Positions 1 to 7,847 of a stretch of DNA of 9,060 nt are shown piece after piece (positions within the stretch are counted from its first letter, which is position 1; every line of letters begins with the position of its first letter). The stretch is from Pseudomonadota bacterium (GTDB lineage Bacteria; Pseudomonadota; Alphaproteobacteria; Caulobacterales; Caulobacteraceae). The stretch lies in the NCBI GenBank assembly GCA_023434015.1, contig JAEYTM010000087.1:1-9060 (forward strand), read 5' to 3'. A program made the translations under genes and the position numbers. A model generated the notes under the pieces. The model had not been told where the DNA came from, ran no database searches, and worked only from the letters and a program-made list of their open reading frames with translations.

Positions 1-1381
1 CCTCGTAGGCCACCGCCAGCACCCGCTGGCCCGACTCCGGGGTCAGCGGCGCGCTGGTCTCGGCCTGGTTGCGCGGCACGTCGGCCAGCAGCCAGGCCTT
101 CAGCGGCGGCGCCGCCGGATTGGCGAAGAAGTCGCGGCCGTAATAGGCCATCGAATAGTAGAGGAAGCGGTTGTTCACGGCGATGGCGCTGAGCCCCGCG
201 GCCTCTTCGACCCGGACGCGATCGATCACCATCTCGGTGGTGGTTTTCCAGCCCTTGGCCCGCTTGAAGCTGTTGGCCGCGCCCAGCGCCTCGGCCGCCG
301 CCGGCGACAGGGCGCAGGTCAGGAACACCGCCGCCGCCGCCGCCTGGATGGCCAGGGCGGCGATCAGCCACCCCTTCGCCCGCCAGCGCGCCAGATAGGC
401 CGCCGCCAGGATCGCGCCCGGCAGGTAGCTGGCTCCCGACCAGTTGGCGTTGGCCCGGCTGATGAACGCCTGGCCGCTGACGATCAGCAGCGGCGGCACG
501 ACGAAGCAGAGCAGCAGCAGGTCGGCGGGCTGCAGTCGGCGCCGGAAGGCCATCAGCGCCGTACCGCCGACCACCACCCCGAACGGGATCGGGCCGAAGA
601 TCAGCAACTGGGTCAGCAGGAAGTCGCCCAGCTCGTCGAAGTTGAACAGCTGGCGCCCGCCCCAGGCGGCGTTGTCGGCCGTGTGCTGCAGGGTGGCGAA
701 GCCGTGGGCGGCGTTCCACAGCAGGTTGGGCGCCAGCACCACCGCCAGCGAAGCCGCCGCCACGCCGGCCACCGCCGGGGTCCACGGCCGGCGCGCCTCG
801 CGGCTGATGACCAGGTGCAGGACGACGCCGATCACCGCATAGATCGCCGCATATTTGCTGAGGAAGGCCAGGCCCAGGGCCGCGCCGAAGCCCGCCGCCA
901 GCCACAGGCGCCGTCCGCCAGGCGCCTCCTGTAACGTCACATAGGCGAGGATCGTCAGTCCCAGGAAGAACAGCAGCGGCGCATCCGTGGCGATCACCCC
1001 CGCCGACAGCTGGATCGCCGGCATCAGGGCGTAGAGCGCCGCCGCCGCCAGGGCGACGCCGCTGCTGTACAGCCGCCGGGCGATGGCGAAGACCAGCAGG
1101 GTGGCGCCGGCCTGAAACAGCGGCGCCCCCAGGCGCACCCAGGCCTCGCTGTCGCCGCCCAGCGCCGTCGTCGCCCAGATGGTCCAGGCGATCATCGGCG
1201 GCTTCGAATAATAGCCGAAGTCCAGGGTGCGGGACCAAAGCCAGTACTGGGCTTCGTCCGGATACAGATCGAGGGGGGTGGCGAACAGGGCGACCAGCCG
1301 CGCCGCCGTCAGGCCGACGACCAGAAGCAGGGCGCCGCGCAGGTCGCTGTCCATGCCGCGTTTCAGGGGCGCGCCGGCCAT
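1..1381 (-). CDS. GT39/ArnT-like membrane glycosyltransferase (partial, 3' end missing)
   Basis: The reverse strand is open from an ATG at 1381 to the left edge, giving 460 codons without a stop. The product is a multi-pass inner-membrane protein with at least eight hydrophobic segments. It looks like the bacterial dolichyl-phosphate-mannose mannosyltransferase-like family (GT39, GT-C fold), which moves a sugar from a polyprenyl-phosphate carrier onto a lipid, glycan or protein on the periplasmic side. Family signs are the acidic first-loop motif PDEAQYW (residues 41-47; Asp42/Glu43 are the catalytic candidates), FGYYSKPPMIAW (55-66), FLSKYAAIY (173-181) and ANANW (310-314). The start is supported by GAGGAG at 1387-1392, five bases upstream. 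Members usually have about 500-550 residues, so only the C-terminus should be missing. The sugar and acceptor cannot be told from sequence. It is transcribed divergently from the receptor gene. Confidence 0.85.
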   Translation of the reverse strand, partial: MAGAPLKRGMDSDLRGALLLVVGLTAARLVALFATPLDLYPDEAQYWLWSRTLDFGYYSKPPMIAWTIWATTALGGDSEAWVRLGAPLFQAGATLLVFAIARRLYSSGVALAAAALYALMPAIQLSAGVIATDAPLLFFLGLTILAYVTLQEAPGGRRLWLAAGFGAALGLAFLSKYAAIYAVIGVVLHLVISREARRPWTPAVAGVAAASLAVVLAPNLLWNAAHGFATLQHTADNAAWGGRQLFNFDELGDFLLTQLLIFGPIPFGVVVGGTALMAFRRRLQPADLLLLCFVVPPLLIVSGQAFISRANANWSGASYLPGAILAAAYLARWRAKGWLIAALAIQAAAAAVFLTCALSPAAAEALGAANSFKRAKGWKTTTEMVIDRVRVEEAAGLSAIAVNNRFLYYSMAYYGRDFFANPAAPPLKAWLLADVPRNQAETSAPLTPESGQRVLAVAYE

Positions 1382-1406
1382 GCTCTCTCCTCGGAAAAAC
1401 GCGCGG

Positions 1407-1435
1407 ACCCTACGCGAGCGCAGCCCGCTGTAAAG
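1407..1435 (-). promoter_or_regulatory. Candidate promoter of the GT39 gene
   Basis: On the reverse strand, TTTACA (1430-1435) and TAGGGT (1407-1412) are separated by 17 bases. This is a fair match to a sigma-70-type promoter and lies about 25 bases upstream of the GT39 start codon. The -10 element is weak. This is pattern matching only. Confidence 0.35.
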
Positions 1436-1450
1436 CGTGGGCGCCACATC

Positions 1451-1479
1451 TTGACGCAATCGGTCGGTCCGCCTGCAAC
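1451..1479 (+). promoter_or_regulatory. Candidate housekeeping promoter of the TonB-dependent receptor
   Basis: TTGACGC (1451-1457) matches the -35 consensus TTGACG(C/G) of the Caulobacter housekeeping sigma factor perfectly. After 14 bases comes CCTGCAAC (1472-1479), which matches GCTANAWC at five of seven informative positions. It would give a leader of roughly 100 bases before the ATG at 1591. A second -10-like element, GCTATAGC, lies at 1516-1523, so which one is used is not settled. Confidence 0.35.
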
Positions 1480-1503
1480 CGTAACAAAAGCGTCACCCTT
1501 TGC

Positions 1504-1525
1504 CGCGGAATCCGCGCTATAGCGC
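1504..1525. promoter_or_regulatory. Two overlapping palindromes upstream of the receptor (possible operator)
   Basis: CGCGGA-A-TCCGCG (1504-1516) is a perfect 6-bp inverted repeat with a one-base centre. It overlaps the perfect 12-bp palindrome GCGCTATAGCGC (1514-1525). The second contains GCTATAGC, close to the -10 consensus GCTANAWC; TTGCCGC at 1500-1506 would be its -35 but the spacing is only 9 bases. A repressor or activator dimer bound here would control the receptor gene. No regulator family is recognised from the site, and it does not look like an AT-rich Fur box. Confidence 0.35.
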
Positions 1526-1590
1526 CGCCACGGTCGGGGAGCGCCGCGGGGGCGGCGATCCCGGATCATCTGGAGAGGGGATCTCGAACA

Positions 1591-4017
1591 ATGCACATTC
1601 ATCTGAACCGCGCGCTCTGCGCGACGACGGCGCTCGCGACAGGCCTGCTGATGGCCACCGGCGCCATGGCCCAGTCCACCGGGACCCAGCAGCTCGAAGA
1701 GCTGGTCGTCACCGGTACGGTCGGCCCGCGCAGCCTCGAAGGCGTCGTCGCCATCGAGGCGCCCAAGTCCCGCTCGGCGGTGACCTCGGAATTCCTGTCG
1801 CGGCAGACGCCCGGCGCCACCGTCCTGGAATCGATCAACATCCTGCCGGGCGTGAACTTCACCGGCAACGACGCCTTCGGCTCGTCGGGCGGCGACATCA
1901 CCCTGCGCGGCTTCGACAGCCAGCGCATCGCCCTGCTGCAGGACGGGGTCCCGCTGAACGACAGCGGCAACTACGCCATCTATCCGAACCAGCAGCTCGA
2001 GAGCGACCTGATCAGCCGCGTCGAGGTCAACCTCGGCACCACCGACGTCGACAGCCCGACGGCCGCCGCGGCCGGCGGCACCATCAACTACGTCACCCGC
2101 GTGCCGTCTGACGAGATGGGCTTCCGCGGCGAAGTCGGCGCCGGCTCGGAGAACTTCCAGCGCTACTATGGCACCCTGGAAAGCGGCCGCATCGGCCCGT
2201 TCGGCACCAAGGCCTGGCTGTCCGGCCTTTACACCACCAACGACATCTTCACCGGCACCGGCAAGATCAAGAAGCAGCAGTACAACGCCCGGATCTACCA
2301 GGACCTCGGCGGCGGCGACTTTGTCAGCCTGATCGCGCACTACAACGAGAACCGGAACGCCTTCATCCGCCGGATGACGCTGGCCCAGTTCAACCAGGGC
2401 CTGACGCTGACCTACGACCCGACCTGCTCGCGTCCGGCCCCCGGCGCCGGCTCGCAGAACGAGGCCACCTCGGCCACCGGCTTCACCGCCTCCTGCGCCA
2501 ACTACGTCGGCAACAACATCAACCCGTCGAACACCGGCAACCTGCGCGGCCAGGGCAGCTTCCACCTGACCGACAACCTGATCCTGACGGTCGACCCCTC
2601 GTTCCAGTACACCATCGCCAACGGCGGCGGCCGGGCGATCTTCAACGAAACGGATCCGCAGTTCCGCACCCCGACGGACCTGAACGGCGACGGCGACACC
2701 CTCGACCGGGTGATGCTGTACTGGCCGAACACCACCAACACCCGCCGCTACAGCCTGACCTCGTCGCTGATCTACCGCTTCGCGCCGGGCCAGAGCATCC
2801 GCGCGGCCTACACCTACGACTACGCCCGTCACCGTCAGACCGGCCAGGCGACCCGCTTCGACCAGAACGGCGACCCGTTGAACGTGTTCGGCGGCAAGGA
2901 CGGCTACGGCCCGCCGGTGGTCCTGTCCGACGGCACCATCCTGCGCCGTCGCGACCGCCAGTCGTTCGCCACCCTGAACCAGTTCTCGGTGGAGTACCGC
3001 GGCCGGTTCATCGAGGATCGCCTGCTGGTCAACATCGGCGCCCGTCTGCCGAAATTCGAGCGCGACCTGAACAACTACTGCTACCAGCGCGACACCTTCA
3101 ACGCCTACTGCACGACCCAGACGCCGACCCCGATTCCGGGCACGACGGACGGCACCGGCAACCAGCTGGTCACCTTCCCGACCACGGGCAGCAGCCAGAA
3201 CTCCAGCGCCGCGAACCAGTTCGCCATCCCGCGTTCGTTCAGCGTGAAGTACGACAAGCTGCTGCCGAACGTCGGCGCCAGCTACGAGATCGCCGACAAC
3301 CAGTCGATCTACGCCAGCTACGCCAAGACCCTGTCGGCGCCCCGCACCGACGACCTCTACGGCCAGCAGCTGACCACGGCCGGCCCGGAAATCGGCGACG
3401 CCTTCGACCTGGGCTGGCGCTACCAGTCGCCGACCCTGCTGGTCAGCGCGGCCGCCTGGCGCAACAACTTCAAGAACCGCATCGAGCGCGCGTTCGACGA
3501 GGCCGCCGGCATCGCCTTCTCGGTCAACGTCGGCGACGTGACCCTGCAGGGCCTTGACGGTCAGGTGAAGTGGTCGCCCGAGGAATACCTCTCCTTCTTC
3601 GCCTCGCTCTCCTACGTCGACTCCGAGATCAAGGACAACATTCCCGGGGACCGCCCCAACACCTTCCTGCAGACCGCCGGCAAGGAACTCTACGAGACGC
3701 CGAAGCTGCAGGGCGCGGTGCGGGTCGACTGGGATCCGACCGAATGGCTGACGCTGGGCGTGCAGGGCAAGTTCATCGGCGACCGCTGGACCAACCTGGA
3801 AAACACCGAGAAGGCTCCCGGCTACACGCTCTGGGACATCGACGCCCGGTTCAAGCTGCCCGCGATGCAGCTGGAGAACACCTACCTCCAGCTCAACGTG
3901 AAGAACCTGTTCGACGAGCGCTACCTCGGCGACCTCGCGGTGAACCCGAGCGGCACGGGTCAGGGCCAGCTCGGCTTCCCGCGGACCTTCATCGCGACGC
4001 TGCACGTCGAGTTCTAG
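1591..4017 (+). CDS. TonB-dependent outer-membrane receptor, complete (808 aa)
   Basis: An outer-membrane active transporter driven by TonB-ExbB-ExbD. A Sec signal peptide (residues 1-27) ends in AMA before Gln28. The mature N-terminus carries a TonB box, EELVVTG (36-42). The plug domain spans about 55-175, with ITLRGFDSQRIALLQDGVP (103-121) and GGTINYVTR (162-170). The rest is a 22-strand-type beta-barrel ending in the hallmark terminal aromatic residue (HVEF, residues 805-808). There is no N-terminal FecA-type signalling domain, so it is unlikely to control its own sigma factor. Two cysteine pairs, Cys279/Cys302 and Cys497/Cys507, fall in predicted surface loops and may form disulfides. A ribosome site, GGAGAGGGG at 1572-1580, lies ten bases before the ATG. 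It is followed by an intrinsic terminator, so it is probably monocistronic. The substrate is unknown: iron chelates, cobalamin, glycans or a compound linked to the downstream polyamine genes are all possible. Confidence 0.95.
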   Translation: MHIHLNRALCATTALATGLLMATGAMAQSTGTQQLEELVVTGTVGPRSLEGVVAIEAPKSRSAVTSEFLSRQTPGATVLESINILPGVNFTGNDAFGSSGGDITLRGFDSQRIALLQDGVPLNDSGNYAIYPNQQLESDLISRVEVNLGTTDVDSPTAAAAGGTINYVTRVPSDEMGFRGEVGAGSENFQRYYGTLESGRIGPFGTKAWLSGLYTTNDIFTGTGKIKKQQYNARIYQDLGGGDFVSLIAHYNENRNAFIRRMTLAQFNQGLTLTYDPTCSRPAPGAGSQNEATSATGFTASCANYVGNNINPSNTGNLRGQGSFHLTDNLILTVDPSFQYTIANGGGRAIFNETDPQFRTPTDLNGDGDTLDRVMLYWPNTTNTRRYSLTSSLIYRFAPGQSIRAAYTYDYARHRQTGQATRFDQNGDPLNVFGGKDGYGPPVVLSDGTILRRRDRQSFATLNQFSVEYRGRFIEDRLLVNIGARLPKFERDLNNYCYQRDTFNAYCTTQTPTPIPGTTDGTGNQLVTFPTTGSSQNSSAANQFAIPRSFSVKYDKLLPNVGASYEIADNQSIYASYAKTLSAPRTDDLYGQQLTTAGPEIGDAFDLGWRYQSPTLLVSAAAWRNNFKNRIERAFDEAAGIAFSVNVGDVTLQGLDGQVKWSPEEYLSFFASLSYVDSEIKDNIPGDRPNTFLQTAGKELYETPKLQGAVRVDWDPTEWLTLGVQGKFIGDRWTNLENTEKAPGYTLWDIDARFKLPAMQLENTYLQLNVKNLFDERYLGDLAVNPSGTGQGQLGFPRTFIATLHVEF

Positions 4018-4040
4018 GTTCCGTCCGACCTTTCGGCGAC

Positions 4041-4075
4041 AAGGGGGCGGCCGCAGCGATGCGGCCGCCCTTTTT
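4041..4075 (+). terminator. Strong intrinsic terminator after the receptor gene
   Basis: GGGCGGCCGC (4045-4054) and GCGGCCGCCC (4061-4070) form a perfect 10-bp stem with a six-base loop, followed directly by TTTTT (4071-4075). The bases AAGG before the stem can extend pairing into the T-run. It starts 24 bases after the receptor stop codon and should separate the receptor transcript from aguAB. Confidence 0.92.
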
Positions 4076-4083
4076 CGTCGCAG

Positions 4084-4112
4084 TTGACGGGGGCGCCCGT
4101 CGGGGCCATTTG
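4084..4112 (+). promoter_or_regulatory. Candidate promoter of the aguAB operon
   Basis: TTGACGG (4084-4090) is a perfect match to the Caulobacter-type -35 TTGACG(C/G). After 14 bases comes GCCATTTG (4105-4112), a partial match to GCTANAWC. It begins nine bases after the terminator T-run and would place the transcript start about 25 bases before the aguA start codon. The position between terminator and gene makes it credible despite the weak -10. Confidence 0.45.
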
Positions 4113-4131
4113 CGCCCGGCCTCAATCATTC

Positions 4132-4136
4132 AGGAG
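4132..4136 (+). promoter_or_regulatory. Ribosome binding site that fixes the TTG start of aguA
   Basis: AGGAG at 4132-4136 lies six bases before TTG at 4143. That is ideal spacing, and TTG begins just where agmatine deiminase homology begins (TLTVPAEWARHDAMWLGFP). No ATG or GTG in frame lies nearby that would fit better. Confidence 0.85.
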
Positions 4137-4142
4137 CCCGCC

Positions 4143-5146
4143 TTGACCCTGACCGTTCCCGCCGAATGGGCGCGCCACGACGCCATGTGGCTGGGCTTCC
4201 CCAGCCATGCGGAGCTGTGGGAGGACGATCTCGAGGCGGCCCAGTCCGAAGTCGCGGCGCTGGCCCGCGCCCTGGCCGGCCCCGGAGCCGAGCGGGTCAG
4301 GCTGATGACCGGCCATCCCGACGGCGAGGCGGCGGCCCGGCGGATGCTCGGCGATGTGGCGGGGATCGAGATCGTCCCCGGCGCCTTCGGCGACATCTGG
4401 CTGCGTGACACCGGTCCGATCTTCGGCCTCGGCGCCGACGGCCCCCAGGCCCAGGGCTTCCGCTTCAACGGCTGGGGCGGCAAGTACGACCTGCCGCATG
4501 ACGACACCGTCGCCGCCCAGATCGCCGCGGCGGCCGGCGTGCGCCTGGTGCAGAACGACTTCATCCTCGAAGGCGGCGCGGTCGATCACGACGGCGAGGG
4601 CACGGTGCTGACCACCGGCCAGTGCGTGCTCAACCCCAACCGCAATCCCGGCTGGACCGAGGCGGAGGCCGAGGCCGCCTTCGCCGCCAGCCTGGGGGCG
4701 AAGAAGGTGCTCTGGCTCGGCGATGGCCTGCAGAACGACCACACCGACGGCCACGTCGACAACCTGGCCCGCTTCGTCGCGCCGGGCGTCGTCGTCTGCC
4801 CGGTGGCCTGGGGCCGCGGCGATCCCAACGCCGAGGCCTATGACGACGCGGCCCGCCGCCTGGGCGGCATGACCGACGCGGCCGGCCGCAAGCTCACCGT
4901 GGTCCGCATCCCCTCGCCCGGCTGGGTCGAGGGGCCGGACGGCGGCGCCATCCCGGCCAGCCATATGAACTTCCTGATCGCCAATGCCGCGGTGATCGTG
5001 CCCATCTACGAAGACCGTCCGGGCCAGTTCGCCGTCCAGGCGCTGGAGACCCTGTTCCCCGACCGCAAGGTGATCGGCCTGCCGTCCCTGGCCATCCTCA
5101 CCGGCGGCGGCTCGTTCCACTGCATCACCCAGCAGGAGCCCGCCCG

Positions 5147-5150
<4 letters not shown>
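4143..5150 (+). CDS. aguA: Agmatine deiminase (agmatine iminohydrolase)
   Basis: Cytosolic enzyme of the guanidino-group-modifying superfamily (EC 3.5.3.12). It converts agmatine and water to N-carbamoylputrescine and ammonia. With the TTG start it has 335 residues, close to the usual length of the shorter bacterial forms. The expected catalytic pieces are all visible: GDIWLRDTGPIF near residues 83-94 (Asp84, Arg88, Asp89), LEGGAVDHDG (142-151, with Glu143), the His-x-Asp motif in HTDGHVDN (200-207, His204 and Asp206) and the C-terminal nucleophile Cys327 in GGGSFHCITQQEP. The N-terminal EWARHDAMWLGFP is also typical of the family. The stop codon overlaps the start of aguB as ATGA, so the two are translationally coupled. 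Arginine decarboxylase, the usual agmatine source, is not in the window. Confidence 0.95.
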
Positions 5151-6025
<875 letters not shown>

Positions 6026-6032
6026 CCGGCGA

Positions 6033-6056
6033 CCCTTCTCCCTTGCGGGAGAAGGG
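6033..6056. repeat. Short hairpin repeat between convergent genes
   Basis: CCCTTCTCCC (6033-6042), loop TTGC, and GGGAGAAGGG (6047-6056) form a perfect 10-bp stem. It lies between the stops of aguB and the phosphatase gene. The same core is, as I recall, a very common dispersed intergenic palindrome in Caulobacter-like and other high-GC proteobacteria. There is no T-run on either strand, so it is not a classical terminator, but it may protect 3' ends or help end both transcripts. No second copy was noticed in this window. Confidence 0.7.
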
Positions 6057-6066
6057 CCCTGTCGTC

Positions 6067-6861
6067 CTAGGCCGCGCATCCCTGCGGCGCCGGCGCGCGG
6101 GCCAGTTCCCGCCGCGCCTGCGCCATGTCGGCCATGAACGCCGGCTCGGCGTGCAGCCGGGCGACCATGGCCGAGGACAGGGTGCGGCCGGCCTCGATGT
6201 CGCTCTGGAAGTGGACGCCGCAGATCACCCGGCTCTCGCCCACCTCGCGGCCCATCTGCAGCACCGCGTCGGCGGACTGCGGCTGCAGTTCGGCCAGCAC
6301 CAGGGCCCAGGCCCAGCCGGCCATCGAATGACCCGAGGGGTAGGAGGGGTTCTCCCGCAGGAACTCGGTGCGCGGCACGCAGATCGGCCGGTCGTTGCCG
6401 ATCGCCGGGCGCACGCGGCCGTAGAACAGCTTGGGCGGAACGCCCACCGTCCGCACGTCCAGCTCGATGCGGTGCAGGATGCGCAGGGTCACCGGCGTGC
6501 GCTGCTCGCTCACCTCGCGTCCCAGGGCGCAGGAGAGCCCCCTGAACGCGCCGCCCGTCCACAGGTCGTTGTCCTGAATGGCCTTTTCCCAGCGCGGCGT
6601 GCCGGCTAGGGCGCGGGTCTCCTCATAGGCCTGCCGTTCGGCCTCGGCCCGGGCGGAATCCACCGCCGGCGGCGGCCCCAGGATGCGGGTCCCGTCGAGG
6701 GCGTCGGCCGACAGGTAGCCGGTCAGGTCGGTCGGCGGCGGGGTGGCGCTGGCCGCGTTGATCTCCGCCGCGGGCGTGGCGGGGCCCGCGGCATGGGGCG
6801 AGCCGGCGCAGCCGGCCAGAAGCGTGAGCGCCGCGGCGCCTGGAAGGATGTAACGTATCAC
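6067..6861 (-). CDS. Lipoprotein acid phosphatase, class A (PhoN/PAP2 type)
   Basis: A secreted phosphatase of the vanadium-haloperoxidase-like PAP2 superfamily, likely to release phosphate from phosphomonoesters in the periplasm. All three signature blocks are present: KLFYGRVRP (144-152, the K-x6-RP motif), PSGH (175-178, with the catalytic acid His178) and SRVICGVHFQSD (210-221, with Arg211, nucleophile His217 and Asp221). The N-terminus is a lipoprotein signal: hydrophobic residues 4-16 and lipobox LAGC (15-18), so Cys18 should carry lipid and anchor the protein. A Pro/Ala-rich linker (about 19-45) follows. The start is GTG; the codon before it in frame is TAA, so no longer form is possible. 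The ribosome site is weak (GAGA). Classic PhoN proteins are about 250 residues and soluble, so lipidation is the main difference. It is convergent with aguB and divergent from the sapC-like gene. Confidence 0.92.
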   Translation of the reverse strand: MIRYILPGAAALTLLAGCAGSPHAAGPATPAAEINAASATPPPTDLTGYLSADALDGTRILGPPPAVDSARAEAERQAYEETRALAGTPRWEKAIQDNDLWTGGAFRGLSCALGREVSEQRTPVTLRILHRIELDVRTVGVPPKLFYGRVRPAIGNDRPICVPRTEFLRENPSYPSGHSMAGWAWALVLAELQPQSADAVLQMGREVGESRVICGVHFQSDIEAGRTLSSAMVARLHAEPAFMADMAQARRELARAPAPQGCAA

Positions 6862-7037
6862 TTATGTCTCATTTCGAGGATGTTACGCCTCCCCATACTC
6901 CGCTCGCACGGGCAGATCATCTCCTACCGTCGGTCGGCGGGCCATTTGCCGCCTCTGCCCGGATCGGGTAGAAGCGGCGACTTCGCGCGCGACCGAGGAC
7001 CCCGGCGCGGCGCTCCTTTGTTGCTCGAAGGCCCTTC
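6862..7037. other. Divergent intergenic region between phosphatase and SapC genes
   Basis: The 176-base region holds the SapC-side promoter (6946-6974) and the phosphatase leader. GGATGTTACG (6878-6887) repeats GGATGTAACG (6846-6855), which lies in the first codons of the phosphatase gene, with one mismatch and 32 bases between starts. The stretch 6850-6890 is the most AT-rich part of this neighbourhood. I could not define a clear promoter for the phosphatase. Confidence 0.5.
6946..6974 (+). promoter_or_regulatory. Candidate promoter of the SapC-family gene
   Basis: TTGCCGC (6946-6952) and GGTAGAAG (6967-6974) are separated by 14 bases. They match TTGACG(C/G)-N14-GCTANAWC with one mismatch in the -35 and two in the -10. 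The leader would be about 55 bases. A ribosome site, GAAGG at 7027-7031, lies six bases before the ATG. Confidence 0.5.
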
Positions 7038-7832
7038 ATGACCGCCACGACCCTGCCCGGCTCCGGCCAACTCACCGGCTCCGTCCTGTTCTATACGAAG
7101 CCCGAACCGCTGAATCCCGAGATGCACGGCAAGCTGGGCGTGAAGCGGATGGACGGTCCGTTCGGCTTCGCCAAGATCGGCCACGCGATCCCGCTGACCG
7201 TCGGCGAGTTCCCGCTGGCCGCCGTCTCGGGCCCGATCATCTTCGTCGGCGACGAGAAGCTGCCGATCGCCGTCATGGGCCTCAACGGCGGTGAGAACAT
7301 GTTCGTCCGTCCGGACGGCCTGTTCGAGCCGGGCGTCTATGTGCCGGCCTATGTGCGCCGCTATCCCTTCGTCTACGCCAATGACGAGGCGGGCGACCAG
7401 ATGGTGCTGTGCATCGACCGCAACGCCGAGTTCATCGTCGAGGGCGGCGACATGCCCTTCTTCGAGGACGGCCAGCCGAGCCAGTACACCAAGAACTGCA
7501 TCGAGTTCTGCAACAACTTCGAGATGGAGCGTCAGCGCACCGTCAACTTCGTGCAACTGCTCAAGGACCTCGACCTGTTCGAGCTGAAGACCGCCAACTT
7601 CACCCCGACCAACGCCGACGGCACCTCGGGCGAGCCGCAGAAGATCGCCGAATACTTCGGCGTCTCGGAAGACAAGCTCAACGCCCTGCCGTCCGAGAAG
7701 CTGATCGAACTGCGCGACAACGGCGCCCTGGGCCAGATCTACGCCCACATGCTGTCGCTGGTCGGCTGGGACCGCCTGATCGCCCTGATCCTGGCCCGCG
7801 GCCCGCAAACCCCGGCCGCGGCCAACGCCTGA
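7038..7832 (+). CDS. SapC-family protein
   Basis: A 264-residue protein of the SapC family (Pfam SapC), named after an S-layer-associated gene of Campylobacter fetus; its biochemical role is not established. The family core is clear: FGFAKIGHAIPLTVGEFPLA (42-61), AVSGPIIFVG (62-71), GENMFVRPDGLFEPGVYVPA (85-104) and YVRRYPFVY (105-113), then a looser C-terminal half with helices. There is no signal peptide or membrane segment, so the protein should be cytosolic unless exported by another route. The length is normal for the family. It has its own promoter and a terminator, so it is monocistronic. Strong codon bias toward C-ending codons, a good ribosome site and a structured 3' region suggest high expression. 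A direct S-layer role is inference from the name only. Confidence 0.9.
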   Translation: MTATTLPGSGQLTGSVLFYTKPEPLNPEMHGKLGVKRMDGPFGFAKIGHAIPLTVGEFPLAAVSGPIIFVGDEKLPIAVMGLNGGENMFVRPDGLFEPGVYVPAYVRRYPFVYANDEAGDQMVLCIDRNAEFIVEGGDMPFFEDGQPSQYTKNCIEFCNNFEMERQRTVNFVQLLKDLDLFELKTANFTPTNADGTSGEPQKIAEYFGVSEDKLNALPSEKLIELRDNGALGQIYAHMLSLVGWDRLIALILARGPQTPAAANA

Positions 7833-7847
7833 TCCGAGGTCCTCTGT

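Noticed and set aside
1382..1590. A Fur or Zur box upstream of the receptor
   Set aside because: No AT-rich 19-bp inverted repeat of the expected type is present; the only symmetrical sites are G+C-rich.
1363..4125. A 920-residue open frame on the reverse strand across the whole receptor gene
   Set aside because: It is antisense to a clear receptor gene, has a composition rich in Arg, Gly, Ala and Val with no recognisable domain, and such long antisense frames are a usual by-product of high-GC codon bias.
3570..4142. An N-terminal extension of aguA reaching back into the receptor gene
   Set aside because: The frame is open, but it crosses the terminator, overlaps the receptor in another frame and has no family similarity; TTG at 4143 has an ideal ribosome site.
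4018..4142. A riboswitch or leader element before aguA
   Set aside because: After the terminator and promoter only about 25 bases of leader remain, too short for an aptamer.
6855..6872. A possible PhoB box (GTATCAC-TTAT-GTCTCAT) at the phosphatase start
   Set aside because: The 7-4-7 spacing is right but the half-sites match CTGTCAT at only four and five of seven positions, and the site lies over the start codon, where an activator would not be expected.
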